From: Aeromonas fluvialis
Lineage (GTDB): Bacteria > Pseudomonadota > Gammaproteobacteria > Enterobacterales > Aeromonadaceae
Length of the DNA: 64,000 bases
Direction of reading: 5' to 3'
Assembly: GCF_000819885.1 (NCBI RefSeq)
Contig: NZ_CDBO01000068.1
Location: 35,878 to 99,877, forward strand
The translations under genes and the position numbers were made by a program. Of this stretch, positions 19,836 to 27,985 are shown piece by piece. Under the pieces are notes generated by a model, which saw nothing but the letters and a program-made list of their open reading frames with translations, was not told the DNA's origin and searched no databases. The stretch's first letter is position 1. Every line of letters begins with the position of its first letter.

Positions 19836-19922
19836 CGTCAGCAAAAAAAATGCCGATCACCGGCGGCCTTGATTTGTAACCTAATGTAACATCTGTTTTT
19901 TGTTTTTGCAGCGAATTAAGCG

Positions 19923-19937
19923 GCCTATTAAATAGGC
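19923..19937. repeat. Short perfect inverted repeat in the fbp-oppA gap
   Basis: GCCTATT A AATAGGC is a 7-bp perfect inverted repeat with a one-base centre. The rest of the 380-base gap between the divergent fbp and oppA genes holds the fbp operator-like site and a TGTAAC direct repeat (19875-19890). Confidence 0.45.
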
Positions 19938-20170
19938 TATTTCGCCTCGCGTTATGGTAAAAGGCGCTTTTCATTCGGTTTCAATCGATAACTTCCGGCC
20001 TCTTAATTCGTGGCAATAACCTGCGGCAAGCCATGAGCTGACTGGCCTTGGGCCATTAAAAATGGAGTCTGATGGGACTGCTGCTCCCTCAGCCATTGCC
20101 TCTTGAGATCCAATCGCCAATCCAGCACACTGATTTCGCTTTGGAAGCAAATAAAACTCAAGGATTATCA

Positions 20171-21787
20171 ATGAACAAGACTCTCATTGCCGGCATGGTA
20201 GCCGGACTGTTTGCCCTTCCCGCCTGGGCTGCCCAGGTGCCTGCCGGTACCAAGCTGCTGCCGGATGCCCAACAAATCTACGTGACCAATATCGGCACCG
20301 AACCCACCACCATCGACCCCCAGCTGGTAGAAGAGACCGCCGGTAGTGCCATCGTCAACGATCTGTTTGAAGGGCTCTATGAGCTGGATAGTACCGGCAA
20401 GATCAAGCCAGCAGGCGCCGTCAGCTACGACGTCGACAAAACCGGTACCGTCTACACCTTCAAACTGAGGCCCGAGGCCAAGTGGTCCAACGGTGAACCA
20501 GTCACTGCCGCCGATTATGTCTACGGCTGGCAACGGGCGGCCGATCCCAAGACTGCCTCCAACTACGCCTGGTTTATCGAGCTGACCGGAGTAGTCAATG
20601 CAAGCGAGGTGACCCAGGGCAAGAAGAGCCCGTCAGAGCTCGGGATCAAGGCGCTCGATGACCACACCCTGCAGGTCACCCTGAAAAATCCGGTTCCCTT
20701 CTTCCTGAAGACGCTGGCCCACTACACCACGTTCCCGGCCCCCAAGGCCACCATCGAAAAATTCGGCAAGGATTGGGTCAAACCGGGCAATATCGTCTCC
20801 AACGGTGCCTTTGTACTCAAGGAGTGGACCCCCAACGAGCGGCTGAGTGCCGAGCGCAATACCCACTACTGGAACAACCAGCACACCGTCCTGAACAAGG
20901 TGATCTATCTGGAGATCGTCTCTGAAACCGCCGCCTACAACCGCTATCGCACCGGTGAACTGCACTACACCACTTATCCGCTGGAGCAGTACAAGCAGCT
21001 CAAGAGCAAGAGCCCGGAAGAACTGGTCAGCGTCCCCACGCTGGCCAGCTATTACTATGTCTTCAATACCCAGCGCAAACCGTTCGATGACCCGAAAGTA
21101 CGCAAGGCGCTCTCGCTGGCCATCGACCGGGAGACCATCACCGACAAGATCCTGGGACAGGGACAAATTGCCGCATATAGCTTCACGCCCCCCATTGTGG
21201 ACGGTTTTGAATTGAAAAAACCGGCCAGCCAGCTGCAGAGCAAAGAGGCGCGGATCAAGCAGGCCAAAGCCCTGCTGGCCGAAGCGGGTTATGGCCCGGA
21301 CAAGCCACTCACAGTGGACATTCTCTACAACACCAACGAGAGCCACAAAAAGATCGCGCTGGCCGTCTCCTCCATGTGGAAACACACCCTGGGGGTCACT
21401 GCCACCCTCAACAACATGGAGTGGAAGACCATGGTATCGGCACTGAACGAGGGGGATTTCGGAGTGAGCCGCTATGGCTGGAACGGGGATTATAACGATG
21501 CCTCCACCTTCCTCGACATCATGACCTCCAGCAGCAGTGCCAACAGCGGCAAGTGGTTCAACAAGGAGTACGACGCCCTGCTGGCCAAGGCCCACGACTC
21601 GCTGGATCCCGCTGAACGCAATGCCCTGTATCAACAGGCAGAGGCACTCATTGATGCGGATGCCCCCATCGCCCCCATCTATTTCTCGGTCAAATCCAGG
21701 TTGCTCAAGCCTTTCGTGAAAGGCTACCCCCACCTTAACCCGCAGGATGTGGTCTACAGCAAGGAGCTCTATCTGGTTGCCCAGTAA
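20171..21787 (+). CDS. Periplasmic oligopeptide-binding protein, OppA/MppA-like
   Basis: A solute-binding protein of ABC peptide transporters (SBP family 5). The 538-residue product has a Sec signal peptide (MNKTLIAGMVAGLFALPAWA, cleavage near AWA-AQ), then the OppA pattern: EPTTIDPQL, LFEGLY, LRPEAKWSNGEPVTAADYVYGWQR and GNIVSNGAFVLKEW. The start has an AAGGA site six bases upstream; longer in-frame starts lack a signal peptide. No oppBCDF genes follow, so it is a solitary binding protein that must share a permease encoded elsewhere, as MppA does in E. coli. Whether it binds oligopeptides or murein peptide cannot be told from the sequence. Confidence 0.93.
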   Translation: MNKTLIAGMVAGLFALPAWAAQVPAGTKLLPDAQQIYVTNIGTEPTTIDPQLVEETAGSAIVNDLFEGLYELDSTGKIKPAGAVSYDVDKTGTVYTFKLRPEAKWSNGEPVTAADYVYGWQRAADPKTASNYAWFIELTGVVNASEVTQGKKSPSELGIKALDDHTLQVTLKNPVPFFLKTLAHYTTFPAPKATIEKFGKDWVKPGNIVSNGAFVLKEWTPNERLSAERNTHYWNNQHTVLNKVIYLEIVSETAAYNRYRTGELHYTTYPLEQYKQLKSKSPEELVSVPTLASYYYVFNTQRKPFDDPKVRKALSLAIDRETITDKILGQGQIAAYSFTPPIVDGFELKKPASQLQSKEARIKQAKALLAEAGYGPDKPLTVDILYNTNESHKKIALAVSSMWKHTLGVTATLNNMEWKTMVSALNEGDFGVSRYGWNGDYNDASTFLDIMTSSSSANSGKWFNKEYDALLAKAHDSLDPAERNALYQQAEALIDADAPIAPIYFSVKSRLLKPFVKGYPHLNPQDVVYSKELYLVAQ

Positions 21788-21810
21788 CAGGCCCGGCAAG
21801 ATGTGACCAT

Positions 21811-21841
21811 AAAAAGCGCCTGCATTGCTGCAGGCGCTTTT
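21811..21841 (+). terminator. Bidirectional terminator between oppA and the EamA gene
   Basis: A 13-bp perfect stem (21812-21824 with 21829-21841) around TTGC, with T-tracts on both strands. It lies between convergent genes. Confidence 0.88.
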
Positions 21842-21889
21842 CATTGGCGACCAGCAGGCCACTTGGCCCATCTACGCTTTCGCGCAAGA

Positions 21890-22807
21890 TTACTCTTCGG
21901 GACAAGGAGCCAACACCACCCTACGGCGCCCCACCACCACCGGCCGCACCAGCAGCTGTGCCAGCAAGACCCCCAGCAGGGTCAGACCGCCCCCGATCAG
22001 GTGATAGCTGGTCAGTCGCTCGCCCAGCAGGGTGATGGCAAGGCCAGCCGTCATCACCGGCAGCAGGTTCATGAAGATGGCGGTACGGTTGGCACCGAGC
22101 AGGGAGATCCCCTGCATCCAGAGCCAGGGAGAGAGCGCCGAGGTAGGAATGCCGGCATAGAGGATCAGCCACAGGGCGCGTCCATCCGGCCAGTGGCCAT
22201 CCACCAGCAGGAAAAAGGGCGTCAGCAACAACACGCTGCAGAGCACCTGACCATAGAGCAGCGACCAGTTGTCGAGCCCCAGATCCCACTTCTTGAGCAG
22301 TACGCTGTATAACGCATAGGTGCTGGCCGACAGCAGCATATAGACAGAACCGATATGAATGCCCCGGGTCAGCAGTGCAGCAGGATCCCCCTGCCCCAGC
22401 AAAATAGCCAACCCGGCAAGAGAGAGGATCCCCCCCACCAGCGCGCCCCAGGTCGGACGCTCATGCAGCAGCCAGATGCTGAGCAGCAGGGTGAGCAAGG
22501 GGGTCAAGCCCATCATCAGGCCGATCTCGGTAGCGCCGAGGGTCTGCGCGGCGTAATAACCAAAGGTCTGGTTGAGCACCATGCCCAGCAGCGCCAGCGT
22601 GGCGATTTGCCACCACCCGGCCAGCAACCTGGCCCGTACACGCCAGACGCGCCGGATCAGAAAAGGGGTCAGGATCAGAGCGGCGACCGTCCAGCGTGAC
22701 CAGGCCAGCGCGGCAGGAGAGAGGATACCAACTGCCAGTTTGCTGACAATGCCATTGCCAGCCCAGATGGCAATGCAGGAGAAGGGAAACAGAAAAGCAA
22801 GGGGCAT
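21890..22807 (-). CDS. EamA/DMT-family transporter
   Basis: A 305-residue integral membrane protein with about ten membrane segments arranged as two five-helix halves, each an EamA domain, as in drug/metabolite transporters. Family patterns visible are AIWAGNGIVSKLA, TEIGLMMGLTPLLTLLLS with LHERPTWGALVGG, and in the second half NRTAIFMNLLPVMTAGLA followed by LGERLTSYHLIGG. Substrate unknown; relatives export amino acids or metabolites. Start 22807 (MPLAFLFPFSCIAIW) puts the first membrane helix at the N-terminus; an ATG 17 codons upstream is possible. Single-gene unit facing oppA. Confidence 0.88.
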   Translation of the reverse strand: MPLAFLFPFSCIAIWAGNGIVSKLAVGILSPAALAWSRWTVAALILTPFLIRRVWRVRARLLAGWWQIATLALLGMVLNQTFGYYAAQTLGATEIGLMMGLTPLLTLLLSIWLLHERPTWGALVGGILSLAGLAILLGQGDPAALLTRGIHIGSVYMLLSASTYALYSVLLKKWDLGLDNWSLLYGQVLCSVLLLTPFFLLVDGHWPDGRALWLILYAGIPTSALSPWLWMQGISLLGANRTAIFMNLLPVMTAGLAITLLGERLTSYHLIGGGLTLLGVLLAQLLVRPVVVGRRRVVLAPCPEE

Positions 22808-22917
22808 GAGAGATCCCAGATCACAGAAAAGAGAGGAGCCGGGAAGTATAGGGGGCAACGAGGGATAAACAAAGACATCAACAGGATCGGGCCATTACCA
22901 GAGCCCCTTCACCAGAT

Positions 22918-22946
22918 ACAAATATGCCCGGAAAGTGCGGGCATAT
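22918..22946 (-). terminator. Intrinsic terminator of ytfK
   Basis: An 8-bp stem (22923-22930 with 22938-22945, TATGCCCG) with a 7-base loop; on the minus strand it is followed by TTTGTAT. It lies 28 bases after the ytfK stop. Confidence 0.7.
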
Positions 22947-22973
22947 CGATGCAGAAACAGGTTCAGAAGCACA

Positions 22974-23180
22974 TCAGGCTGCATCCATGTGCAGTCTGGA
23001 GATCAGCTCGTTGACCTCGGTGACTGTCTGGCGGTGGGGAATATCCGCAGGATTCGGCATCAGCAACAAACCGGATTGGAAATCAAACCGCCCCCGACCA
23101 TGGATGTAAATCCGACCTTTAAAGAAGGTTTTGACATGCTTTGCCACCATGAGTGGCAGGTACTTCTTGAACACTCTCAT
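22974..23180 (-). CDS. ytfK: YtfK family (DUF1107) stress protein
   Basis: A 68-residue protein, the same length as E. coli YtfK. It aligns along its whole length: MRVFKKYLPLMVAKHVKTF against MKIFQRYNPLQVAKYVKIL, GRIYIHGRGRFDF against GRLYIKDVGAFEF, and EVNELISRL at the end. In E. coli YtfK binds SpoT and promotes ppGpp accumulation under phosphate or fatty-acid starvation; the same role here is inference. Start 23180 was chosen for length, alignment and an AGAGG site nine bases upstream, over an ATG three codons earlier. A perfect half-site for PhoB (CTGTCATA, minus strand, 23216-23209) lies about 30 bases upstream of the start, but a second half-site is poor. Confidence 0.88.
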   Translation of the reverse strand: MRVFKKYLPLMVAKHVKTFFKGRIYIHGRGRFDFQSGLLLMPNPADIPHRQTVTEVNELISRLHMDAA

Positions 23181-23313
23181 CGTTTGCAACCTCTTGCAGT
23201 TGTATCCGTATGACAGCAGCTTCTGCGAATTAATTCCGTAAAATATTTATAAAAATCCGGAAAACTCGCCCACCTCTTCCCGAAAAATTCAATTCATAAC
23301 TTTTTATTAACTT

Positions 23314-23781
23314 TTAGCCTATTGTATGCGGCCCTTCGAGCCAGAGCAAGGTGCCTTTGCCATCGCACCACTCGATACAGGCGATGCCCGAGGTGGCGAA
23401 CATGGGGGCTCCTGCGGCCGGGCAGAGACTTTGCACCAGATAACCCACCAGCGGCAGATGGCTGACCATCAGGATCTGGTCGTGTTGTGCAGCCAGGGCG
23501 GTGAGGTAGCTGGCCACGAACGCGGTATCTCCGTAAGGGGTAATATCACCGCTCTCTTCGACGGCTGCTGCGTCAGGCAAATCATTGCATATGGCTTGCC
23601 AGGTTTGGCGGGCTCGCAGATAGTTGCTGTGTATCACCCGATCCAGCGGGCCGACCAACTGAGGTGCCAACCAGCGAGCCATTTGAATCGACTCGTCAAT
23701 ACCCTGCTCGGTCAATGGACGCTGTTCATCTGTTTTCGCATTCATGCCAGCTTGGCCATGACGCATGATATAGATCTTCAT
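23314..23781 (-). CDS. sixA: SixA, phosphohistidine phosphatase
   Basis: A small histidine phosphatase of the phosphoglycerate mutase superfamily that dephosphorylates histidine-phosphotransfer domains and PTSNtr components in E. coli. The 155-residue product starts MKIYIMRHGQAGMNA with the catalytic RHG motif at residues 7-9; the second histidine is in MVSHLPLVGYLV. Start 23781 was chosen because it gives the family's exact N-terminus and GAGGTTGTA lies just upstream; an in-frame ATG five codons earlier is disfavoured. An M16 protease gene diverges from it. Confidence 0.95.
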   Translation of the reverse strand: MKIYIMRHGQAGMNAKTDEQRPLTEQGIDESIQMARWLAPQLVGPLDRVIHSNYLRARQTWQAICNDLPDAAAVEESGDITPYGDTAFVASYLTALAAQHDQILMVSHLPLVGYLVQSLCPAAGAPMFATSGIACIEWCDGKGTLLWLEGPHTIG

Positions 23782-23928
23782 TACAACCTCGCCCAACGGG
23801 CCTGTTTTGATAGCCGGGGGATCTTACCCCGCTACGGGAGTGGAAACAATTGCGCTACCTCTCAGAAAAGGGTTTGCCTGACGGGATAGCGGGGTCGATA
23901 ATCATGTTTAAATTCAAATAAATCCAAC

Positions 23929-26730
23929 GTGAGTCACACGCCAATGAGCCCATATGCCAGTCCCAACGACCATCGGCAATACCATTATCTGGAGCTGGCC
24001 AACCGGCTCAGGGTCTTGTTGATTTGTGATCCCGATACCGACAAATCCGCCGCCTCGCTGGCCGTCAATACCGGCCATTTTGACGATCCCGCCGACCGGC
24101 AGGGGATGGCCCATTTTCTGGAGCACATGCTATTTCTCGGCACCTGCACCTACCCCAAACCCGGAGAATACCAGCAGTTCATGAGCCGTCATGGCGGCAG
24201 CAACAACGCCTGGACCGGTACCGAATTCACCAACTTCTTCTTCGAGATCGATAACGGCTTCTTCGAAGCGGGGCTGGATCGCTTCTCCCAGTTCTTCATC
24301 TGCCCCACGTTTGATCCTGAATGGGTGGATAAAGAGCGCAACGCCGTCGACTCCGAGTATCGCCTCAAGCTGCAAGACGACATGCGCCGCAGCTATCAGG
24401 TGCATAAAGAGACGGTCAATCCGGCGCACCCCTTCTCCAAATTCTCGGTGGGCAACCTCGATACCCTGGCCGACCTGCCTGGGCGCGATCTGCGCTCAGA
24501 CCTTATCCGTTTTTACGAAAGTCACTACAGCGCGGATCGCATGGCGCTGGTGATGATCTCACCGGAATCCATCGATACCCAGCTTCAGTGGGGCTGTCGC
24601 TATTTTGCTCCCATTTTGAATCGCAATTTGGGAACGCCGACCCTAACCATGCCGCTCTACCGGCTCGATGATCTCGGCGTGCGCATCCACATCAATCCGG
24701 TCAAGGAGACCCGCAAGCTGTCGCTCAGCTTCCCCTTGCCCAATGTGGACGAGTTTTACGACAAAAAGCCCCTCACCTTCCTGAGCCATCTGATTGGCTA
24801 CGAGGGGGATGGTAGCCTGCTCTCCCTGCTCAAGGCGAAAGGCTGGGTCAACCAACTCTCGGCGGGCGGTGGCATCAGTGGCGCCAACTTCAAGGATTTT
24901 GGCGTCAACTTCGGCCTCACGCCCCTGGGACTTGAGCATATGAACGACATCCTCGCCGCCCTGTTTGGCTATCTGAAGCTAATTGCCCGCGAAGGGTTGC
25001 AGAGCTGGCGTTACGACGAAAAACGGACCGTACTCGAATCGGCGTTTCGCTTTCAGGAGCGCGGCCGCCCCCTCGATACCGTCTCAGGATTGGTGCTCAA
25101 TCTCTTTAGCTACCAGCCTGAGGAGCTGCTCTACGGCGACTACATGATGCGCGAATATGACGAGCCGCTGATCCGCCGCTTTCTCACCAAGCTCACCCCG
25201 CACAATCTGCGCATCACCATTACCGCACCGGAGGTAGCGACCGATCGACTGGCGCGCTGGTATCAAACCCCTTACAGCGTGGCGACCATCACCGAGACCG
25301 AGAAGATCCGCTGGCAGCAGAGCGAGCCGGATCCGGCGCTGGCCCTGCCCAAGCCCAACCCCTTTATCAGCAGCCGGCTCGATCCACGCACGCCAAAGCT
25401 TACCGCTGACATGCCTACCGGCCTTATCGATCGCCCTGGTTTTCGCCTCTGGCACCTCCATGAGCACCTGTTCAACGTGCCCAAAGGCAATCTCTATATC
25501 TCCATCGATAGCGCACATGCGGTGAAAAATCCGCGCAATATCGCCATGGCGCGCCTCGCCGTGGAGCTCTTGGCCGATCACCTCAACGCTCTCACCTATC
25601 CGGCAGAGCTGGCGGGACTGGGCTACCAGATCTATGCCCATCAGGGGGGGTTTACTATCAACCTGAGCGGCTTTGCCGACAAGCAACCGCTCTTGCTCGA
25701 TATGATCCTCAGCAATCGCACGTTGGGGTATCCTGATCCGGACCGCTTTAGCGAGATCAAAGAGCAGCTCATTCGCAACTGGGAAAACCAGTCCAAGGCG
25801 CGCCCCATCTCCCAACTCTTTAACCAGCTCACCAGCCTGTTGCAACCAAACAACCCGCCGTTCGAGCAGTTGCTGCGCCACCTGCGCACCGTCGAGCTCT
25901 CCGAGATGCCCGCCTTCGTGGCCCAACTGTTTGGTGAGGTGCATGTCGAGGCGCTGGTGCACGGCGACTGGACCGCCGCCGAAGCGCTGGAACTGGCGGC
26001 CCTGATGGAGCGCCACCTGAGCGATATCAATGGCACCAGTAGCAAACCGAGCGATGAGACCCGCCGCCCGCTCATCTCCATTCAGGACAGGGGCACCCTT
26101 ATTCGCGAACAGGGTTGTGATCACGAGGACTCGGCGCTCTTGGTCTACTACCAGTCCCGCACCACCCGGGCGCGGGATCTCGCCTGCTTTACCCTGGCGA
26201 ACCACATTATGTCCTCCACCTTCTTCCACGAACTGCGCACCCGCCAGCAACTGGGGTATGTGGTGGGCGCCGGCAACCTGCCCCTCAATCGCCACCCGGG
26301 GCTGATCTTCTATATCCAGTCACCCGTGGCGGGGCCGCAGATCCTGCTCGATGCGGTGGAGGAGTTTATCGACCTCTTCCCGCTCGCCATGCTCGAATTC
26401 ACCGAGCAGCAGTGGCAGGAGAGCAAGGCGGGGCTGCAAGCCCAGTTGAGCGAGCGGGATGCCAACCTGCGCAGTCGCGGCCAGCGACTGTGGGTCAGCA
26501 TCGGCAACAAGGATCTGGGGTTCGATCAGCGGGAACGGGTCTGCGACGAGGTGGGCAAGTTGAGTCGTGCCGATCTGGTGCGCTTTATTACCCAGCTGCG
26601 TTCGCGCACCTCCGATCGGCTGATCCTCTGCAGCTATGGCCAGGGGCATGAACATGATGAGCGGATCACCGGCCAGTTTATCGATGATCCACAGGCATTT
26701 CGGCTCAATGCCGCCACCTTCGAGGCCTGA
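23929..26730 (+). CDS. M16 family zinc metallopeptidase (insulinase/pitrilysin-like)
   Basis: A 933-residue inverzincin. The catalytic zinc site is HFLEH at residues 62-66, followed by the distal glutamate in NAVDSEY and the typical SRHGGSNNAWTG, and the second half has the inactive M16 repeat with RTRQQLGYVVGAG. Layout and length match E. coli PtrA (protease III), but no signal peptide is seen, so the enzyme is probably cytosolic, degrading small peptides. The start is ambiguous: GTG 23929 has no good ribosome-binding site and ATG 23944 is five codons later. Divergent from sixA. Confidence 0.93.
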   Translation: MSHTPMSPYASPNDHRQYHYLELANRLRVLLICDPDTDKSAASLAVNTGHFDDPADRQGMAHFLEHMLFLGTCTYPKPGEYQQFMSRHGGSNNAWTGTEFTNFFFEIDNGFFEAGLDRFSQFFICPTFDPEWVDKERNAVDSEYRLKLQDDMRRSYQVHKETVNPAHPFSKFSVGNLDTLADLPGRDLRSDLIRFYESHYSADRMALVMISPESIDTQLQWGCRYFAPILNRNLGTPTLTMPLYRLDDLGVRIHINPVKETRKLSLSFPLPNVDEFYDKKPLTFLSHLIGYEGDGSLLSLLKAKGWVNQLSAGGGISGANFKDFGVNFGLTPLGLEHMNDILAALFGYLKLIAREGLQSWRYDEKRTVLESAFRFQERGRPLDTVSGLVLNLFSYQPEELLYGDYMMREYDEPLIRRFLTKLTPHNLRITITAPEVATDRLARWYQTPYSVATITETEKIRWQQSEPDPALALPKPNPFISSRLDPRTPKLTADMPTGLIDRPGFRLWHLHEHLFNVPKGNLYISIDSAHAVKNPRNIAMARLAVELLADHLNALTYPAELAGLGYQIYAHQGGFTINLSGFADKQPLLLDMILSNRTLGYPDPDRFSEIKEQLIRNWENQSKARPISQLFNQLTSLLQPNNPPFEQLLRHLRTVELSEMPAFVAQLFGEVHVEALVHGDWTAAEALELAALMERHLSDINGTSSKPSDETRRPLISIQDRGTLIREQGCDHEDSALLVYYQSRTTRARDLACFTLANHIMSSTFFHELRTRQQLGYVVGAGNLPLNRHPGLIFYIQSPVAGPQILLDAVEEFIDLFPLAMLEFTEQQWQESKAGLQAQLSERDANLRSRGQRLWVSIGNKDLGFDQRERVCDEVGKLSRADLVRFITQLRSRTSDRLILCSYGQGHEHDERITGQFIDDPQAFRLNAATFEA

Positions 26731-26778
26731 TCAGGCCTCGCTATCCCCCGTTTTTCCTTCCCACCGCAAATCGCAAGC

Positions 26779-26939
26779 AATAAAAAGCCGACCCATCAGG
26801 GTCGGCTGGAAAAACCATAACAAGTGCGACCAAAGCCGCCAAAAGTGAACATGAGCGTGAAAATCAGACACTGATCTGCCGATCAGCAAGCGGGACAGAC
26901 CCGATACTCGCTTTTCAATGCCAACAGTGATTGAGAAAC
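26779..26939 (-). ncRNA. Candidate FNR-activated small RNA
   Basis: No protein gene occupies 26731-27050, but the minus strand carries a complete transcription unit. It consists of an FNR-type box, a TACTAT -10 (26951-26946), two small hairpins (CGGG-ACAGA-CCCG at 26891-26903 and CTGATC-tetraloop-GATCAG at 26871-26886) and an intrinsic terminator ending near 26779. The predicted start is about 26939, giving a transcript of about 160 nt. The terminator stem and loop (GCCGACCCTGATGGGTCGGC on the minus strand) resemble those of E. coli FnrS from memory. A very short open frame exists inside (18 codons) but has no clear ribosome-binding site. Inferred from sequence only. Confidence 0.5.
26780..26807 (-). 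terminator. Intrinsic terminator of the candidate small RNA
   Basis: A 9-bp perfect stem (26786-26794 with 26799-26807, AGCCGACCC) around a four-base loop; five T follow on the minus strand only. On the plus strand it is followed by GGAAAAA, so it does not terminate the M16 gene. Confidence 0.85.
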
Positions 26940-26945
26940 AGCCTC

Positions 26946-26987
26946 ATAGTAGGCTCTCCCCCCGAGAGTCACGTTGATCTACGTCAA
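26946..26987 (-). promoter_or_regulatory. Class II FNR-dependent promoter
   Basis: TTGAC GTAG ATCAA (minus strand 26987-26974) matches the FNR consensus TTGAT-N4-ATCAA at nine of ten positions. The gap to the -10 TACTAT (26951-26946) is 22 bases, which places the box centre at -41.5 from a start about seven bases beyond the -10, the standard class II position. Confidence 0.6.
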
Positions 26988-27050
26988 AGGAGGTAGCGAA
27001 GAGCGCGCAGCCCGACGATTTGTCAGCGCGGATCACGCTTTGGCCGACCG

Positions 27051-27698
27051 TTAACCCCGGCGAACCAGCCGGTAGGCCACCTCATCGAAGTAGGAGAGCT
27101 GACCCGACAGTACACGCGGGTGATCCACTTCGGCGGCGCGCCCCAACACCTCAACCCGAAAGTCCCGTTCAAACAGCGCCCGTACCTCCATCTCCCCCAC
27201 CGAGAAGGGGGGCTGAGTCTGCTGCTCAGGCTGATATTCAAGGGTCACCAGCAGGATCTGGCCACCGGTCTCGACAAGCGAACTGATCAGGGCCGCATAC
27301 TGGCGGCGCATCGCGGTCGGCAGGGCGATCAGCGCCGCGCGATCATAGACCAGCCAGTAACGGCGACCCAGACTGGGGGCGGCGAAAAAATCCCCCTGAA
27401 AAATGCGCAGGCTGTCCACTTGATGGCACTGATAAGGGCCCACCTCGCTCACGGTCGCGGCGAGCTGGTTTTCACTGAAGAACTGGCTGACGGCAAGGCT
27501 CGATAGCTCGAAACCGTCGATTGGATGACCCTGAGCGCTCAGCCAGAGCATGTCGCGGGACTTGCCGCACAGGGGAACCAGCACCGGCTCGTCCGCTTGC
27601 TGGGCCGACCACCAGGTTTGCAGCCAGTGGTTGAAGTCCGCCTGATGAAAGCCAATCCGGTTCTCTTCCCAACGCTGATGCCAAAACGCAGCTTCCAT
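27051..27698 (-). CDS. tpm: Thiopurine S-methyltransferase-like enzyme
   Basis: A 215-residue SAM-dependent methyltransferase of the TPMT family; bacterial members methylate selenium and tellurium oxyanions and thiols. The pattern is MEAAFWHQRWEENRIGFHQ at the N-terminus, the SAM-binding VLVPLCGKSRDMLWL, then GHPIDGFELSSLAVSQFF and YWLVYDRAALIALPTAMRRQYA, all typical of Tpm. ATG 27698 is preceded by AAGGG with good spacing. It follows a small gene coupled to a protein kinase, with 35 bases between, so it may be the last gene of that unit. Confidence 0.95.
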   Translation of the reverse strand: MEAAFWHQRWEENRIGFHQADFNHWLQTWWSAQQADEPVLVPLCGKSRDMLWLSAQGHPIDGFELSSLAVSQFFSENQLAATVSEVGPYQCHQVDSLRIFQGDFFAAPSLGRRYWLVYDRAALIALPTAMRRQYAALISSLVETGGQILLVTLEYQPEQQTQPPFSVGEMEVRALFERDFRVEVLGRAAEVDHPRVLSGQLSYFDEVAYRLVRRG

Positions 27699-27733
27699 CG
27701 TTATTACCCTTCTGAACTAAAGATGCCTCAATA

Positions 27734-27985
27734 TCACAACTTAACCGGCACCGCGCAACCCTCTGCCCTCCCCTTTTTGCCGCGTAGCCCCTGCCTGTTA
27801 TCGGGCACATGACAGGCGATCCCCTTGCCACACACCTCGCTGTCGCAATGGGCGCTATTGGGTGCGTTAATGACAGGCAGAGGCACACCAATCCATGCAA
27901 AAACGTCATGGGTGTATGGCGATGAATGAATAAGAGGAATGGCGTTGGCAGGCCAACCCGTGCCTGCCAACGCAAGAAAGGTCAT
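27734..27985 (-). CDS. Small hypothetical protein with four cysteines, coupled to LRR kinase
   Basis: An 83-residue protein I do not recognise. Its ATG shares one base with the stop of the upstream kinase gene (TGATG), so it is very probably translated by coupling. The first 15 residues (MTFLALAGTGWPANA) are signal-like but short and lack a positive charge, so export is uncertain. Four cysteines (47, 52, 58, 77) sit in the basic C-terminal half (CDSEVCGKGIAC, then RQGLRGKKGRAEGC), which would suit two disulfides or a metal site. No function is proposed. Confidence 0.6.
   Translation of the reverse strand: MTFLALAGTGWPANAIPLIHSSPYTHDVFAWIGVPLPVINAPNSAHCDSEVCGKGIACHVPDNRQGLRGKKGRAEGCAVPVKL

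Noticed and set aside
23209..23216. PhoB box before ytfK
   Set aside because: Only one perfect half-site (CTGTCATA) is present, and the expected second repeat is poor, so it is noted in the ytfK entry but not called as a site.
26780..26807. Hairpin taken as terminator of the M16 protease gene
   Set aside because: On the plus strand it is followed by GGAAAAA, not by T; the T-tract is on the minus strand only.
27472..27975. 167-codon frame overlapping tpm and the small cysteine-containing gene
   Set aside because: It overlaps tpm in another frame and shows no coherent protein pattern; the 83-codon frame coupled to the kinase is the better reading.
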